A DNA stretch of 64,000 bases from Halisarca cf. caerulea (GCA_963170055.1 CAUJGJ010000258.1:3362101-3426100), one strand, 5' to 3'; numbered from the stretch's first letter, positions 13,701-24,948 are shown. Numbers and translations: made by a program. Notes: generated by a model not told the origin, from the letters alone.

Positions 13701-14591
13701 ACATTTTTAACACAAATTAATGAAAACAATGTAACATTGTAATCACTAGACTTATCCTTGAGCAAATAATGAATAATGAAAATAGTCAGGCACTAGCCAA
13801 ATCACATGCGGGCGGAAACGATAAACTGGGAATTAACTTTGCCTGGCCTAAAGCAAAACAGGTACTCTAGATGCGTCAGGATGCAGTGGTCCCAGGATGT
13901 AGTATAGCTACACAATAGACAGAGGAACTCACCAGAATGTATCCAGGTCCATAGGTAACGATTTCTCCAGAAGACTCATTGTAGACAGCTCTACATACAT
14001 GTGCACAGATGACAATAAAACGTATTCAAGCTCATGGCTTCCAGGAAGACGAAGACAACTTATGGTTACCTTGTCAACGATTTCGGAGATTCTACTTCGA
14101 AGGTAGATTGGAACTGACCGTCAAGAAGCTGCAGTAAAAGTGAAGATGACACGCCATCCTGCAATGCACAGCAGATCAATGCATCTTACGTGCAAATGGG
14201 TGTCAGTGTTTCCAGCGTAGAATCCATACCGTGCGACGTATAGGATGGACTTTACGGACGGCAATGTGTGGTGTTCTTCGATCAGAAACTTGGGTTCGTG
14301 GGATGATAGAAGGTGTCTTCTTCTGGCGGGATTATTCTTAATTACGTTAATCTTTCCTCCCTTACAGAGCAGCACTTGATGCCTTGTCTCGAAGTCATAC
14401 ACAAAGTCAACTATTATCTCGTCTAGAGACAGTTTGTCGACCAGGAGCGTACCATGACGAATTCGAATGCCTTCATTTACGAGACTGGTACAACTATCTG
14501 TTAGCTCCGAATTCGACTCGTATACTTTTTCAAGACCCACGGAATCCTCCTTGGTTAAAGGATCACCAAGTTTCGTTTGGATGTCTGTCAT
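4312..14591 (-). CDS. WD40-repeat protein resembling WDR97
   Basis: The start is MTDIQTKLG (cat at 14589-14591) and the end is YASPPT with a stop at 4312. Conserved exons in order: N-terminal beta-strand region (14,160-14,591); WD blocks VRVWNLE (about 12,060-12,230), VRLWST (about 11,260-11,500), a block with CGPVRTIT (about 10,390-10,700), [14 protein letters not shown] (about 8,970-9,160), [15 protein letters not shown] (about 8,710-8,860) and a strand with GDLVLGNL (about 8,510-8,615). After these come low-complexity and charged exons: [17 protein letters not shown] (about 7,900-8,055), an acidic stretch and proline-rich stretches (about 6,700-7,380), then a folded C-terminal part (5,060-6,600). 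The Trp-Xaa-Xaa-Tyr-Ala-Glu-type block followed by a CTVR[VI]W block and the long tail match the layout of WDR97/KIAA1875, a poorly studied protein linked to cilia. WD40 identity is sure; WDR97 orthology is probable. It shares a 127-bp divergent promoter with the palmitoyltransferase. Confidence 0.7.
4878..5025. repeat. Long (CA)n tract
   Basis: Nearly 150 bases of CA with a few CG/TA interruptions, in an intron near the 3' end of the WDR97-like gene. Confidence 0.95.
5862..6107. repeat. 20-bp minisatellite that flips orientation at a palindrome
   Basis: About nine copies of a unit like CAAGATGGCTGCATAGAGAA run from 5862 to about 6046. A palindrome follows, then one to two units appear in reverse complement (GCAGCCATCTTGTTCTCTAT, about 6084-6104). 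It lies in an intron of the WDR97-like gene. Confidence 0.85.
6038..6079. repeat. Perfect inverted repeat, 19-bp arms, 4-bp loop
   Basis: Arms at 6038-6056 and 6061-6079 are exact reverse complements around GTAG. This is a hairpin or cruciform-capable site at the centre of the flipped minisatellite. Confidence 0.9.
9302..10305. repeat. 17-bp minisatellite, about 59 copies
   Basis: The unit GCACACAGTGGACACAG alternates with variants GTACACAGTGGAAACAG over 1 kb in an intron of the WDR97-like gene. Because 17 is not a multiple of 3 and the unit lacks stop codons in several frames on both strands, it creates reading frames of 320-520 codons that are not genes. Confidence 0.97.
10734..10780. repeat. 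(CA)n microsatellite
   Basis: About 23 CA units in an intron of the WDR97-like gene. Confidence 0.95.
11057..11236. repeat. 45-bp tandem repeat, four copies
   Basis: Four copies of a 45-base unit beginning GCTCCAGTAGGTGTGGC, 95% or more alike, lie in an intron of the WDR97-like gene. Confidence 0.9.
12774..13848. mobile_element. PIF/Harbinger-like MITE (non-autonomous DNA transposon)
   Basis: Terminal inverted repeats of about 30 bp: left GGCCTGGCAAAATTGATTCC, continuing CAGTTTATCGT; right end in reverse complement GGCCAGGCAAAGTTAATTCC, continuing the same way. It is flanked by TAA on both sides (12771-12773 and 13849-13851), the 3-bp target duplication of Harbinger elements. There is no transposase inside. 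It sits in an intron of the WDR97-like gene and is itself split by another MITE. Confidence 0.82.
13005..13668. mobile_element. mariner-like MITE nested in the Harbinger-like MITE
   Basis: Inverted ends CCGTAAGGGTAGAAATTTTC and, in reverse complement, CCGTATGGGTAGAAAATTTC are flanked by TA dinucleotides (13003-13004, 13669-13670). The interior is rich in TTTCGCG motifs and has no meaningful reading frame. Ends of the type CCGTA..AAATTTTCG recur in the element at 62742. Confidence 0.82.
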
Positions 14592-14718
14592 GTTAGTACC
14601 CGGCAGGAGAAATCGGACATTTTTTATCTATTTCCATGGTTACGATAGTGAGAGCGATTGTTTGCGATCTGTACGCGGTTCAAGCCGTTGTCGTCCTGAG
14701 TTATCTTGGATTGATCGA
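14592..14718. promoter_or_regulatory. Shared divergent promoter region
   Basis: These 127 bp separate the start codons of the WDR97-like gene (minus) and the palmitoyltransferase (plus). Both transcripts must initiate here or in the neighbouring exon. No TATA box is obvious. Confidence 0.45.
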
Positions 14719-15660
14719 ATGACTAGTCGCTTCACGCGTCCTAATGTTCTTTTTCAAATGAACGAAGCCGATTTGGAAGAGATGTCGAAAAGGAATTACC
14801 GTTCTGGAGAAAGGTGGTTCGTGAAGGACCCTTGTGGTATAGTCTGTGCTGTGATGACTTACTGTCTAGTGGCTTATGGAACGTTTGCCTTTTTAACAAT
14901 CCTCGTCCCGCCTTTCGTGTCCGTGTGGACCATGATCAACGCGGGAATTTACTTGTCACTAGTGGCCTTGGCCATTATATCACATTACAAGTCCATGTGT
15001 ACAGAACCAGTGAGTTTATTATTGTCTACGCGTATATACGTATAATAATACTTATAATTATTATTAAATAGTCATGCAACACCACTTGCCAGACAGTCAC
15101 CAACATTTACCACTGTGACAATGTTACGATTATGTCTGTGTCCGAGTCTCATACCTAGCTTTTCATATCATTTTTCTTTTCTTGTACATCAGCTTGAATA
15201 TTGGTGACATTTCTCCCTTTATAGTTATTGTACATTTTGGGGTAGCCATATTGTTTACTACCCTCAGTGTACTCGTGTGTACTCGTGTGTGTGTGTGTGT
15301 GTGTGCGTGCGTACGTACGTGCGTGCGTGCGTGCGTGTGTGCGTGTGTGCACGTGTGCATGTACATCCCTGTATGCATGTGTATCCACACACAGAGTGCT
15401 ACATACTTAACATACTACTTATCAGCCTAACTTCCACCCCTGAATTATGTATGTTGAGGTCCGTATTATATCTCCTATCCCTTGTGTTGTTCAGGGTGTG
15501 GTAGCTCGTGAGCCAGTATCCGAAGAAGAGGTTTTGACAAGACATCAAAACGGGGAGAAGGTGCGCTACTGTAAGAAATGTCGTAGCCTCAAGCCAGACC
15601 GAGCCCATCACTGCAGTACATGTGAACGATGCATCCATCGCATGGACCATCACTGCCCCT

Positions 15661-15696
<36 letters not shown>

Positions 15697-15746
15697 GTGT
15701 GTGTTGTGTGTGTTGTGTGTGTGTGTGTGTGTGTATGTGTGTGTGT

Positions 15747-15805
<59 letters not shown>

Positions 15806-16482
15806 TCAAGTATGGTTTTACATGTCTCCAAGGTCCTCTTTCTCCTTTGCTTGTCTAAGGGTGAACAATTGTGTGGGTGAAAACAACCAGAAGTACTTTG
15901 TCCTCTTCACAGTGAGTGATGGAGCTGCTCCATTTGTAGTCCTTTGTCCTTTAGCAATGCTCTTGCTCACCTCTCAGCTCTACATCATGCTCCTGTCAGT
16001 GCACGGACTGCTCACGTGTTTATGGTTCTTTATTAAGTGTGCTACTCAGGACTTCAAAGGTGAGGAATCATGTTGTCATGGTGACACTATTATGGCTGCA
16101 TGTCACATTAGTTTGCATTCCACCAGGATGTGCTGCACTGTACCCCGGACCAGTTGTCTTCATCCTTACCTTAATGGGAGTCTTCGAAGGGTTCCTCTTT
16201 GCCCTGTTCACTTGCATGATGTTCTTCTCCCAGCTTCACTCTATAGCCACGGATGAGACAGTAAGTCATCTCTTGCTGTGGTAGGGTGTTCTGTGTGTAC
16301 GTGGTTTCTTGTGTTGTTTGCAGGGGATTGAGTCACTGAAGCAAGAAAGCAGAGAGAGGCTGACCTGGCAGGACAGTTTTTATGAAGTGTTTGGATCATC
16401 ATTTGGAGTCAAGTGGCTCTCTCCGTTCACACCCCCTCCAAATGCTTTACGTCGACGCTATCGATATACTGTTAATGTTTAA
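14719..16482 (+). CDS. DHHC palmitoyltransferase, ZDHHC3/ZDHHC7 type
   Basis: This enzyme attaches palmitate to cysteines of membrane proteins, usually at the Golgi. Exon 1 (ATG at 14719, alternative in-frame ATG at 14758) encodes a cytosolic start, [16 protein letters not shown] and two membrane segments up to SMCTEP. Exon 2 has the cysteine-rich DHHC domain: [19 protein letters not shown], then MDHHCPW. The next exon starts [13 protein letters not shown]. Then come two more membrane segments and a C-terminal exon, GIESLKQE through a Phe-Gly motif to RYRYTVNV and TAA at 16480. All zinc ligands and the DHHC active site are present. Four membrane segments and the DET/GIE-SLK region match ZDHHC3/7. 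The intron splitting CPW from VNNC begins with a (GT)n tract at the donor. Confidence 0.92.
15286..15352. repeat. (GT)n/(GTGC)n microsatellite
   Basis: Intronic GT tract with CGTG interruptions in the palmitoyltransferase gene. Confidence 0.9.
15662..15800. repeat. (GT)n tract beginning at a splice donor
   Basis: About 140 bases of GT with TTGTG interruptions start immediately after the exon that ends CPW and fill most of that intron. Confidence 0.95.
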
Positions 16483-16754
16483 TTTTGTATAGTTCATTCA
16501 ATTTTCATGCATTTTGAGTTTGATAAAAATGTGAGTCACATGAATTCAAAATAAATGTGAGGATCACTGATTCAATTTTGATCAAAAGAATAAATAACTT
16601 CTTCGCTGTCACTGTTCTCTTCTGCCTTGCCTTTACTCCATCTTGCCACCAGGGGTTCCTCTTGTTCTGTGGTCTTAGACTTCTCTGCATCTGAGGAACA
16701 GCAAGCAGCTATAAAAGGAAGCAACCATGACAGCCGGTGGGAAGGGAGACAGGC

Positions 16755-17139
16755 TCATGCACCTCGGAGTCTCTTCACTTTGATAACAACATGCAGTGTG
16801 ACCCCCACCAGACACACAGCCATCCCAGTGAGGTTGATCCACGACAGATTGTCATCATTGAAGAAGGTTGTGGATATGGAGAGAGTGATCACTTCCTGTG
16901 GTCGGGGAACATAGAAAATGATATAAAAGTGGGGGTGGGGTGGGGATGGAAGGAGTGCGGTTACCTTGACAACACCTGCAATGGAGAATGCTAGACTAGA
17001 TGTGTTAGATACAAACAGGAACTCTGAGAATTCCAAAAAGAAAGCCAACACAGCAGCGAAGAGGACGATCGTAGAGGACTTCAACACAATACTCAGCTCA
17101 CTTGCTCTAAACACCTTAGCTGACGTTGCCATCGTACCA

Positions 17140-17227
<88 letters not shown>

Positions 17228-19023
17228 ACAACCACTTCCAGTAAAAGACGAATAGCAATGATGCCATTGATCACTCACCATCAGCAAAGGCAGCCAGGGG
17301 TACCAGAGTCAAGATCATGATAGGTTGAAGATGGAAGATAGTGTCCAAAGGGTTGGACAGGCCTAGCTCCTTTTTCTGGAGCAAGATTTGAGCTGAAGTC
17401 CATCGCAAACCAGTCAGAAAAGATGCAGTGATCACCTGAAGTAGATGTAAAAGGCAAGTCCTGCTGATGGCTCAATCTTCCATCAAGCTGCTGATGGCTC
17501 AACCTACCATCAAGCTGCTGATGGGTCAACCTACCATCAAGCTGCTGATGGGTCAACATAACATCAAGCTGCTGATGGGTCAATGTACCATCAAGCTGCT
17601 GATGGCTCAACCTACCATCAAGCTGCTGATGGGTCAACCTACCATCAAGCTGCTGATGGGTCAACCTACCATCAAGCTGCTGATGGCTCAACCTACCATC
17701 AAGCTGCTGATGGCTCAACCTACCATCAAGCTGCTGATTGGTCAAAGTACCATCAAGCTGCTGATGGGTCAACCTACCATCAAGCTGCTGATGGCTCAAC
17801 CTACCATCAAGCTGCTGATGGCTCAACCTACCATCAAGCTGCTGATGGGTCAAAGTACCATCAAGCTGCCGATGGGTCAATGTACCATCAAGCTGCTGAT
17901 GGGTCAACCTACCATCAAGCTGCTGATGGGTCAACCTACCATCAAGCTGCTGATTGGTCAAAGTACCATCAAGCTGCTGATGGGTCAATGTACCATCAAG
18001 CTGCTGATGGCTCAACCTACCATCAAGCTGCTGATGGCTCAACCTACCATCAAGCTGCTGATGGCTCAACCTACCATCAAGCTGCTGATGGCTCAACCTA
18101 CCATCAAGCTGCTGATGGCTCAACCTACCATCAAGCTGCTGATGGCTCAACCTACCATCAAGCTGCTGATGGCTCAACCTACCATCAAGCTGCTGATTGG
18201 TCAAAGTACCATCAAGCTGCCGATGGGTCAATGTACCATCAAGCTGCTGATGGGTCAACCTACCATCAAGCTGCTGATGGGTCAACCTACCATCAAGCTG
18301 CTGATTGGTCAAAGTACCATCAAGCTGCCGATGGGTCAATGTACCATCAAGCTGCTGATGGGTCAATGTACCATCAAGCTGCTGATGGGTCAACCTACCA
18401 TCAAGCTGCTGATGGGTCAACCTACCAACAAGCTGCTGATGGGTCAACATAACATCAAGCTGCTGATGGCTCAACCTACCATCAAGCTGCTGATGGCTCA
18501 ACCTACCATCAAGCTGCTGATGGATCAACCTACCATCAAGCTGCTGATGGGTCAACCTACTATCAAGCTGCTGATGGGTCAATGTACCATCAAGCTGCTG
18601 ATGGGTCAATGCACCATCAAGCTGCTGATGGGTCAATGCACCATCAAGCTGCTGATGGGTCAATGCACCATCAAGCTGCTGATGGGTCAACCTACCATCA
18701 AGCTGCTGATGGGTCAACGCACTGAAATGTAGGAGATTTGACTCACCAAAATGAATCCTTCCCAGTCAAATGATGTTGATTTGTACGTGAAGAGGAAGAG
18801 TCCACCCACGATCAGGGACACCACAGCAATTGTTACAAGCCTCTGAGGTGTAAGGAGGGAGAGGGAAGAGGAAGGAGAAGGAGAGGGAGGAAGGGAAGGG
18901 AACAGAGGTGCAAGAGCATACACTCATACTCTACACATATTTAAGTAAAAACTTGCTCTTGTGCATAATGCAAGACTAGACTGGATTCACTAACACACCA
19001 CTACATGCATACATGCATACATG

Positions 19024-19088
<65 letters not shown>

Positions 19089-19130
19089 ACACGCACATAC
19101 AAACACACACACACACACATCACACACACA

Positions 19131-19192
<62 letters not shown>

Positions 19193-20764
19193 ACATGAAA
19201 ACACACACACACATCACACACACATCACACATATACATAGCAAACAAATCAATTTAACACACCCCCCCCATTTAATAACATTATAACAGTTGAGCTACGC
19301 ACAAAGAATCCTAAGAGGATACATAGAAGCCAGGCAGACCACAACAGCCCTGTGTATGGCTGTAGTGCATTTTCACTATCAACTCAATTGGTATTGATTA
19401 GTCAATCTGTGACATAAAGACAAGGAAAATGGCTTCCTTCTCTTCATCTAGGGCCAACCCAATTAGCAGGGCCTTGTCCTGGCCATTCACATAGTACCCA
19501 CTCACTCACAGGTTTCTCAAGACGCAGGATGATGGCAAACAGCAGGACAAACACTGTAGCTGTTGACTTGGACATGGTGTACCTGAGGGGAGTGAAGGAG
19601 AGGGGAGGAGGGGGGTGAGGGAGAGGGGTGGAGGGAAGTGAGGGAGAGGGGAGGGGAAGAGAAGGAGAGGGGAGGAGGGGAGGAGGGGAGGAGAGGGGGG
19701 GGGAAGAGAGGAGGAGGGGAGGGAGGGGAGGGAGGGGAGGAGTGGAGGAGAGGGGGAGGGGAAGAGAGGACACTCACGAAATCAAATCGTGAAATGATAT
19801 AATTACATGACTTAAACAATAACCAGGAAAATCACACCCCTACACAAGCACACCACAGCACTTCACAAGCACACTACAGCACTTCACAAGCACACTACAG
19901 CACTTCACAAGAACATTACAGCACTTCACAAGCACACCACAGCACTTCACAAGCACACCACAGCACTTCACAAGCACACTACAGCACTTCATAAGCACAC
20001 TACTGAACATTATGGTATAGTATGGCACAAAGTCACACAAGATATTAAATACCTACAAACATGTTCCGGTGAGCACAACATCTGGTGCTCACAACTGGTA
20101 CAATTGTAGCAAATTCATACGTATTTTGCTGGTCAAATACAATGACAAATTGACCCACTCACAAGATATCCCAGTCACAAGTAACCCACCCATAATGGCA
20201 CGGATAATGGACCTGATCCAAGAGGACCACTCACAATGTGATGCTGATGAACAGCAAGCTCCAATTTGACAGACCAATATCCAGTGAGCTGGTCAATCCT
20301 AAAGTTAGAAGAACACTTGCTGGCATCACTGTAAAGATTACAAAAGATCTAATCAAACATCGCCTTAACCTGTAATAAACACTCTCTTAAAATAGGTCTT
20401 CCAATCGAGAATAACTCTGGGAGTCTTCGTGACGCAGATCCATATTTGTCGTACAGTCCACGACAGCAAAAACTTCACAATCAAATGTATACTGGTAATT
20501 GACAGTGGAAACCTAAGATTTTCCGTCTACATAGTTAAAAAGGGCACAAAAGTACGTAACTCATAAACAGTACGTGTAGCAGAAATTTACACAATTTCTG
20601 CTCTGACAACTTACGGATAACGTCCACTTATTATAAAATGTCAAGGATATCGAAAATGTAAAGAATATAGATACAAGAACTATCGTTTTCACTACATCCT
20701 TTAAAATGCCCCTCAACTTGTGGAGTTGACGTTCCAACCAAGACGAGCCAGCCCCAGCGGCCAT
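16755..20764 (-). CDS. SLC35C2: Solute carrier family 35 member C2-like transporter
   Basis: A nucleotide-sugar-transporter-fold membrane protein; SLC35C2 is linked to Golgi GDP-fucose supply and Notch fucosylation in vertebrates. The start [13 protein letters not shown] (20764) leads to a membrane segment and FYNKW, a family hallmark. Further exons give [19 protein letters not shown] (about 20,400-20,520), [11 protein letters not shown] (about 20,210-20,330), [22 protein letters not shown] (about 19,510-19,590), [19 protein letters not shown] (about 18,745-18,845), [31 protein letters not shown] (17,281-17,436), [22 protein letters not shown] (about 16,975-17,120) and a last exon ending KVKRLRGA. 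The TYKST..F..EGF, GLRWT and SRTSSL-like blocks fit SLC35C2 closely. One intron contains a 1.25-kb 27-bp minisatellite. It is convergent with the palmitoyltransferase. Confidence 0.92.
17143..17225. repeat. (GT)n microsatellite
   Basis: About 40 GT units in an intron of the SLC35C2-like gene. Confidence 0.95.
17466..18721. repeat. 27-bp minisatellite, about 46 copies
   Basis: Unit CTGATGGCTCAACCTACCAT plus CAAGCTG. The length is divisible by 3, so a nine-residue peptide repeat ([13 protein letters not shown]) stays open for 478 codons on the minus strand and others on the plus strand. Good splice sites at 17,437 and about 18,745 join real SLC35C2 exons in other frames and skip it, so it is intronic. 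Confidence 0.95.
19026..19230. repeat. (CA)n microsatellite cluster
   Basis: About 200 bases of CA with short AA, CG and TCA interruptions, in an intron of the SLC35C2-like gene. Confidence 0.95.
19600..19770. repeat. GGGGA-rich purine tract
   Basis: A nearly pure GA-rich low-complexity stretch (GAGGGGAGG-type units) in an intron of the SLC35C2-like gene. Confidence 0.85.
19840..20010. repeat. About 21-bp minisatellite
   Basis: Roughly eight copies of CACTACAGCACTTCACAAGC plus one base, intronic in the SLC35C2-like gene. Confidence 0.9.
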
Positions 20765-21074
20765 TTTTGTTTCACAAACGAAAGTGAACGGCTAAGAACG
20801 GAAAATGAATTGATGAATATTAATCAAAGAAAATCATTAATTAATTTGGTTAGATTGACAATCAAAATACAATATTATACATATATCTTTAGCTTTAAAT
20901 ATAATATGCTATAATACAAGATAAGAGTAAAACAAGACAGAACAAGATTGGTCATGTTCACAAAACTGTGTGTGAGCTGAACTGATGGCCTGCTAAATCA
21001 GGCAAACTGTAACAAGTTGCTTAGCAACCAACAAAATGGATGTCTATTCTTGGCACATAGTGGAGTGCAGTGTG
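20765..21074. other. Intergenic spacer
   Basis: 310 bp between the SLC35C2-like start codon and the stop codon of the Regnase-like gene. It is AT-rich and shows no exon or repeat. It should contain the SLC35C2 promoter. Confidence 0.5.
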
Positions 21075-22815
21075 CTATGATGGAGAGCAGCGATTTTGGC
21101 AGAGACGCACCAAACGTGACAGCTCCTTTTCTTGTGGGTACTCATGCAATATCTGCCGAATCAGGTCATCCTTTCCAGGGAGAATGGCTTTGAGCATGTC
21201 AAACAACTTCTCCCTTTCCTCTGCTACAGCTTTAAATGGGTAGCTCCCAAGTTGATGTTTTCGAGGGATTCCCCCGGCCACTGTAGTACTGGGGTACTGC
21301 CCACATGTGGGTGTGACACACTGAGGGTACGTGTAGTTAACAGAGTGAGGGTATACTCCTTGGTTGTTGTAGACGACTCTCTGAGGGGGAAGGTGTTCAA
21401 GATATGGGCTGGAAAGGGATCGAGGGACAAACTGAGGGTGCTGTGGACTCCTTTCATAGCACCTATCACTCTGCACAGCTGTCCTGGGCACCACACTGGC
21501 ATTGAGGGGAAGGTGGAGGTCGGGGTGAGAGGAGTAGCTGTTGTTCATCTGGTGAGGAGGGTAGCCGGCAGTAGGCACATGGGTGGGGACATGAGGGAAA
21601 GGTACTAGTGTGGGCGACATGGATGCATCCTTGCCAACCAGAGAGTCTGTACTGCCTCTTTTCTCTAGTTCTGATGGAGTGCTACCTCGGTCGGGATGGG
21701 GACTTTCCCTCTCAGGATGGTAGAACTTGCAAGCGTCCCCAAAGGTGCAGTTGCCCCCTCTAGGACAGACCTTCTTCTGACTTTGGTCACGGTCAGAGTG
21801 AGAGTATTTGCAGTGTCTGCCAAACGTACACTTTTTCCCATGAGGACACTCCTGCTGGTGGCTGGCTGATCCGGAAACCTTCAGAAAGTCGTTAAGGTGT
21901 GGCCCATGACGCCCCATGGGGTCCTCTGGGGGCATAAAGATATCGTCAACAAATGTGAACATTAACAACCGTCTATCAATGGTTTCCTTCCACTGAGGAT
22001 ACCGTTCAGCCACATCACGATAGTTGTCGTTGGAGACGATGATACCTTCTATATCATGAGCAAGATTAACAATGTAGAGGTCATCATAAGATGCCACTCT
22101 CCTGCTGTTGACAGTGCGAGAGGGAGTGTACTTGATGAGTCCCTCTTGATCTAGGTCCCGTAGTATGTGCTGGTCAACAATGTTGTTAGCTGGCCCGGGT
22201 TGCTCCTTCCTCCAAAGTGGAACAAACACATAGATGTGGTCATGACCTCTTGACTTGAAGTAATTTACAACAATGAGAATTCCCTTACATGAGAAGACAG
22301 GGTTTGAGGATCGCTTGGGTCCATGACTGTAGAAAGGGAAGGATGGCAGGGAAGTAAGCCAGGCACAAGATGACATCACACACACACCACATACTGAAAT
22401 CACTGTGAGCAATGAATCAATTACAGCTTTTCCTACTGCAGTCATCCTCAAAATAGAACTGAAGTGTGCCAGACAAGAAGGAACATGAGGAAAACCACTG
22501 GGAAAGGATGTGTTCATTTGGGACAAGAGAATCCAAACAAGGAGAGACACTGCAGATGTGCGGGTGTGTTCCGGCCTGGGCACAGCCTAACTAACAGACA
22601 CACTTGAAATGTTTATATTAAGACAGCAGTTTCAGTTTCAAATCATCCTACCCTATGGAGCCTTCCCTGCCACAGCTATCACAAAGCATGCGTAAACAGA
22701 GACAGTAGCATCACCAGACAGCAGCACCACCCCCCACACAGCACACGCATACACATGATATTACACAAAATTGGCACATATACCTACACACCTATATCAA
22801 TTGCATAGAACATAT

Positions 22816-22864
<49 letters not shown>

Positions 22865-24072
22865 CACACACACACACCTGATGGCTACATTGCTCCCATC
22901 AATGACAATGGGTCGAAGGCCGTTGGCTGGTCTGATTGCTTTGGCAGGTGTCAAGGGAGGGGCAACAGGATACTGAGGGGAGGGACTTTCTAAGGAAACT
23001 GTTTCTATCGTTGTCCGTGCTACCACAGGAGACCGAGTGAGTCTGCTTAAAACTTCATTATAGCTGGCTCGAGAGCCAGCACTCTGGATAGCTGATGTGA
23101 CGGACTCCTGACTGTAGCCCAAACGAATCAGCTCTTCCACAATTCTCTGGTGGTCGGACTGAGGTGGGAACACACGGTCACCCTCACTGCTGTTGTTTAG
23201 TGACAAAGATTGAATCTTTGGGAGAAGATCATTTCCATTGAGGAGAGAATCTTGCACAAAACCTCCTTCCTGTCCTCCTGTGATCTCCTGAATCTGTGAC
23301 ACAGCTTTGACAACACTGCTTTCCTTTCCGCAGATCTCCATAGTTTTCTCTCTGATACCCACATAAACAGCAAACCTGACTTGAATCTGATCCGTGAGAT
23401 TTCCTACATTACAGAACAAATCCTTGTGGGCTGGGTCCAGGGATACCACCTTGGTGCATTCAGGTTGGGACACAGCTTGAATGTATTCCTACAAGGTATT
23501 GAGAAATTAGAGACATTGAAAGTTCAATGGAAGGTCTTGCTTATTAGTATTAGCTGACATAACGTCCTCCCAAGAACAATGAATCTCATTGGCCTCCCCA
23601 CATTGAAATTGAAAGTCAATTCTGACACTGTGACGCAACACGCATTGGATGATTTGGATGTCTACACCTTAGGAAGTTAACATTCACAGATTTCTCTCTC
23701 TCGATTCGAATTTCTCTCCACAGGAACGCATACATACACACACGTGCGCGCTGTCCCGCGGTACGCAAGGACCTCGGCAAACAAGTAAACGGCGTGGCTG
23801 AGGTAAATGACTATTACACACCAGCTAGAGACACAAACAGACTGAAACCAAGCAATACAGATGTTTAGTGATTCTAAAGGCCTAACCTTTGCCCGATGAA
23901 TGTCTTCATAGACTCCTGACAAAGAAATCCATTCCCCTTCGTTATTCCCTGTTTCTGGGATAGTAACTTGAACGTTAAATAGCCCTTGAATACGTTTTAC
24001 TAGCTTGGATAGGTTATAAATGGAATTTCTGGTCACAAAGTGGTTTCCCTGTTGATGGGACGATATAGACAT
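21075..24072 (-). CDS. Regnase/MCPIP-like endoribonuclease with KH-like N-terminus, NYN domain and two CCCH fingers
   Basis: Three exons. Exon 1 (about 23,887-24,072): MSISSHQQGN..LFNVQVTIPE..WISLSGVYEDIHRAK. Exon 2 (about 22,877-23,489) starts EYIQAVSQPEC, has a UBA-like helix block (IVEELIRLGYSQESVTSAIQ) and ends with the first NYN strand, VIDGSNVAI. Exon 3 (21,075 to about 22,327) begins SHGPKRSSNPVFSCKGI. The NYN/PIN nuclease acids are all present: Asp in VIDGSN, Asp-Asp in YDDLYIVNLA and Asp in VSNDNYRD, plus the TPSR arginine and GRHGP loop. Two C-x5-C-x5-C-x3-H fingers follow (CPHGKKC.., CPRGGNC..), then a Pro-rich region and a C-terminal helical domain (FDMLKAILPGKDDLIRQIL). Nuclease and finger parts match ZC3H12 proteins, which degrade inflammatory mRNAs. 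The N-terminal part recalls N4BP1/KHNYN. Total about 685 residues. Confidence 0.88.
22818..22876. repeat. (CA)n tract abutting the NYN-exon donor
   Basis: On the minus strand the intron after VIDGSNVAI begins GTGTGTGTG and continues as GT repeats. Confidence 0.95.
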
Positions 24073-24351
24073 TGTCCGTTAGCCGTCGAGCGACAAAGCA
24101 ACGCTGGTCTAAAGAGTTATCCGTCCGTTTCTCAGTCTGGGCGGTTATGATACTCCATCGAGAAAGACGTAAACAGGATAATCCTTCTTCTGTCCTAAGT
24201 AGTGTGGTTTGGTGAGGAGCGGGACGGCAACTATCTCCAAAGGGTCGAATGTAGTTAGTACAATCGGTGAAATAAGAAGCCTCCCTTTATAATTCCCAAA
24301 TTCCTAAGATGACGTCACACAGGGCGTCCTCCCACGCACTGACAAATTAAA
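24073..24351. promoter_or_regulatory. Divergent promoter region
   Basis: 279 bp separate the start codons of the Regnase-like gene (minus) and the phosphatase (plus). A GACGTCA CRE-like motif lies at 24310-24316. No other feature is seen. Confidence 0.4.
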
Positions 24352-24902
24352 ATGCCCGTCAGTGAAGCTGTTCTTTCTCAGATGCACCTGAGCGGTGAGG
24401 CCGACTGTCCCGCCTTTACTCCCAATCGCTTCAAACCCAACTTCTGCACAAACTGCAGTCAGCTTATTACCAGTCACAAAGTGGATGCTATCTCAGACGA
24501 CAAGACAATACTTGAGGTAGTGCACACTTCAATTGCCTAGCAACACTTTTATTGCTTGGGACTATACTGGAACTGAAAGAGTTTTATCATCACAAACTTC
24601 TGTTTCTCCATTGTCCAATATGCATAGGCCATTGAATATGGTCAGGCCGGTGAGAGGGTTCCCAGCTGTATCCTCCCCGCACAGGGACAGGGTGGGGGGT
24701 TGTACCACGGAGGGTTCAAAGCAGTCATGAACGCAACCTTCTTGAAGGAGAACAACATTTCACATGTGGTGAACACAGCACATGGACTGGATAAAGTCTT
24801 TGGTCCAAAGTACACGGTAGTTGGATGAAATGGGAGTAGACAGGTCACACAGTGAGATGCATTGTGTTGCTATCACTGGACACTTTCTCAGGAGTACAGA
24901 TC

Positions 24903-24948
<46 letters not shown>

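Noticed and set aside
17281..18732. 478-codon HQQLDGRLT repeat protein and 421-codon plus-strand counterpart
   Set aside because: 27-bp intronic minisatellite. The SLC35C2 exon at its edge is read in a different frame and has its own acceptor and donor.
19444..19819. Ser/Pro/Leu-rich frames
   Set aside because: Purine-rich low-complexity tract. Only the short [14 protein letters not shown] exon in this stretch is real.
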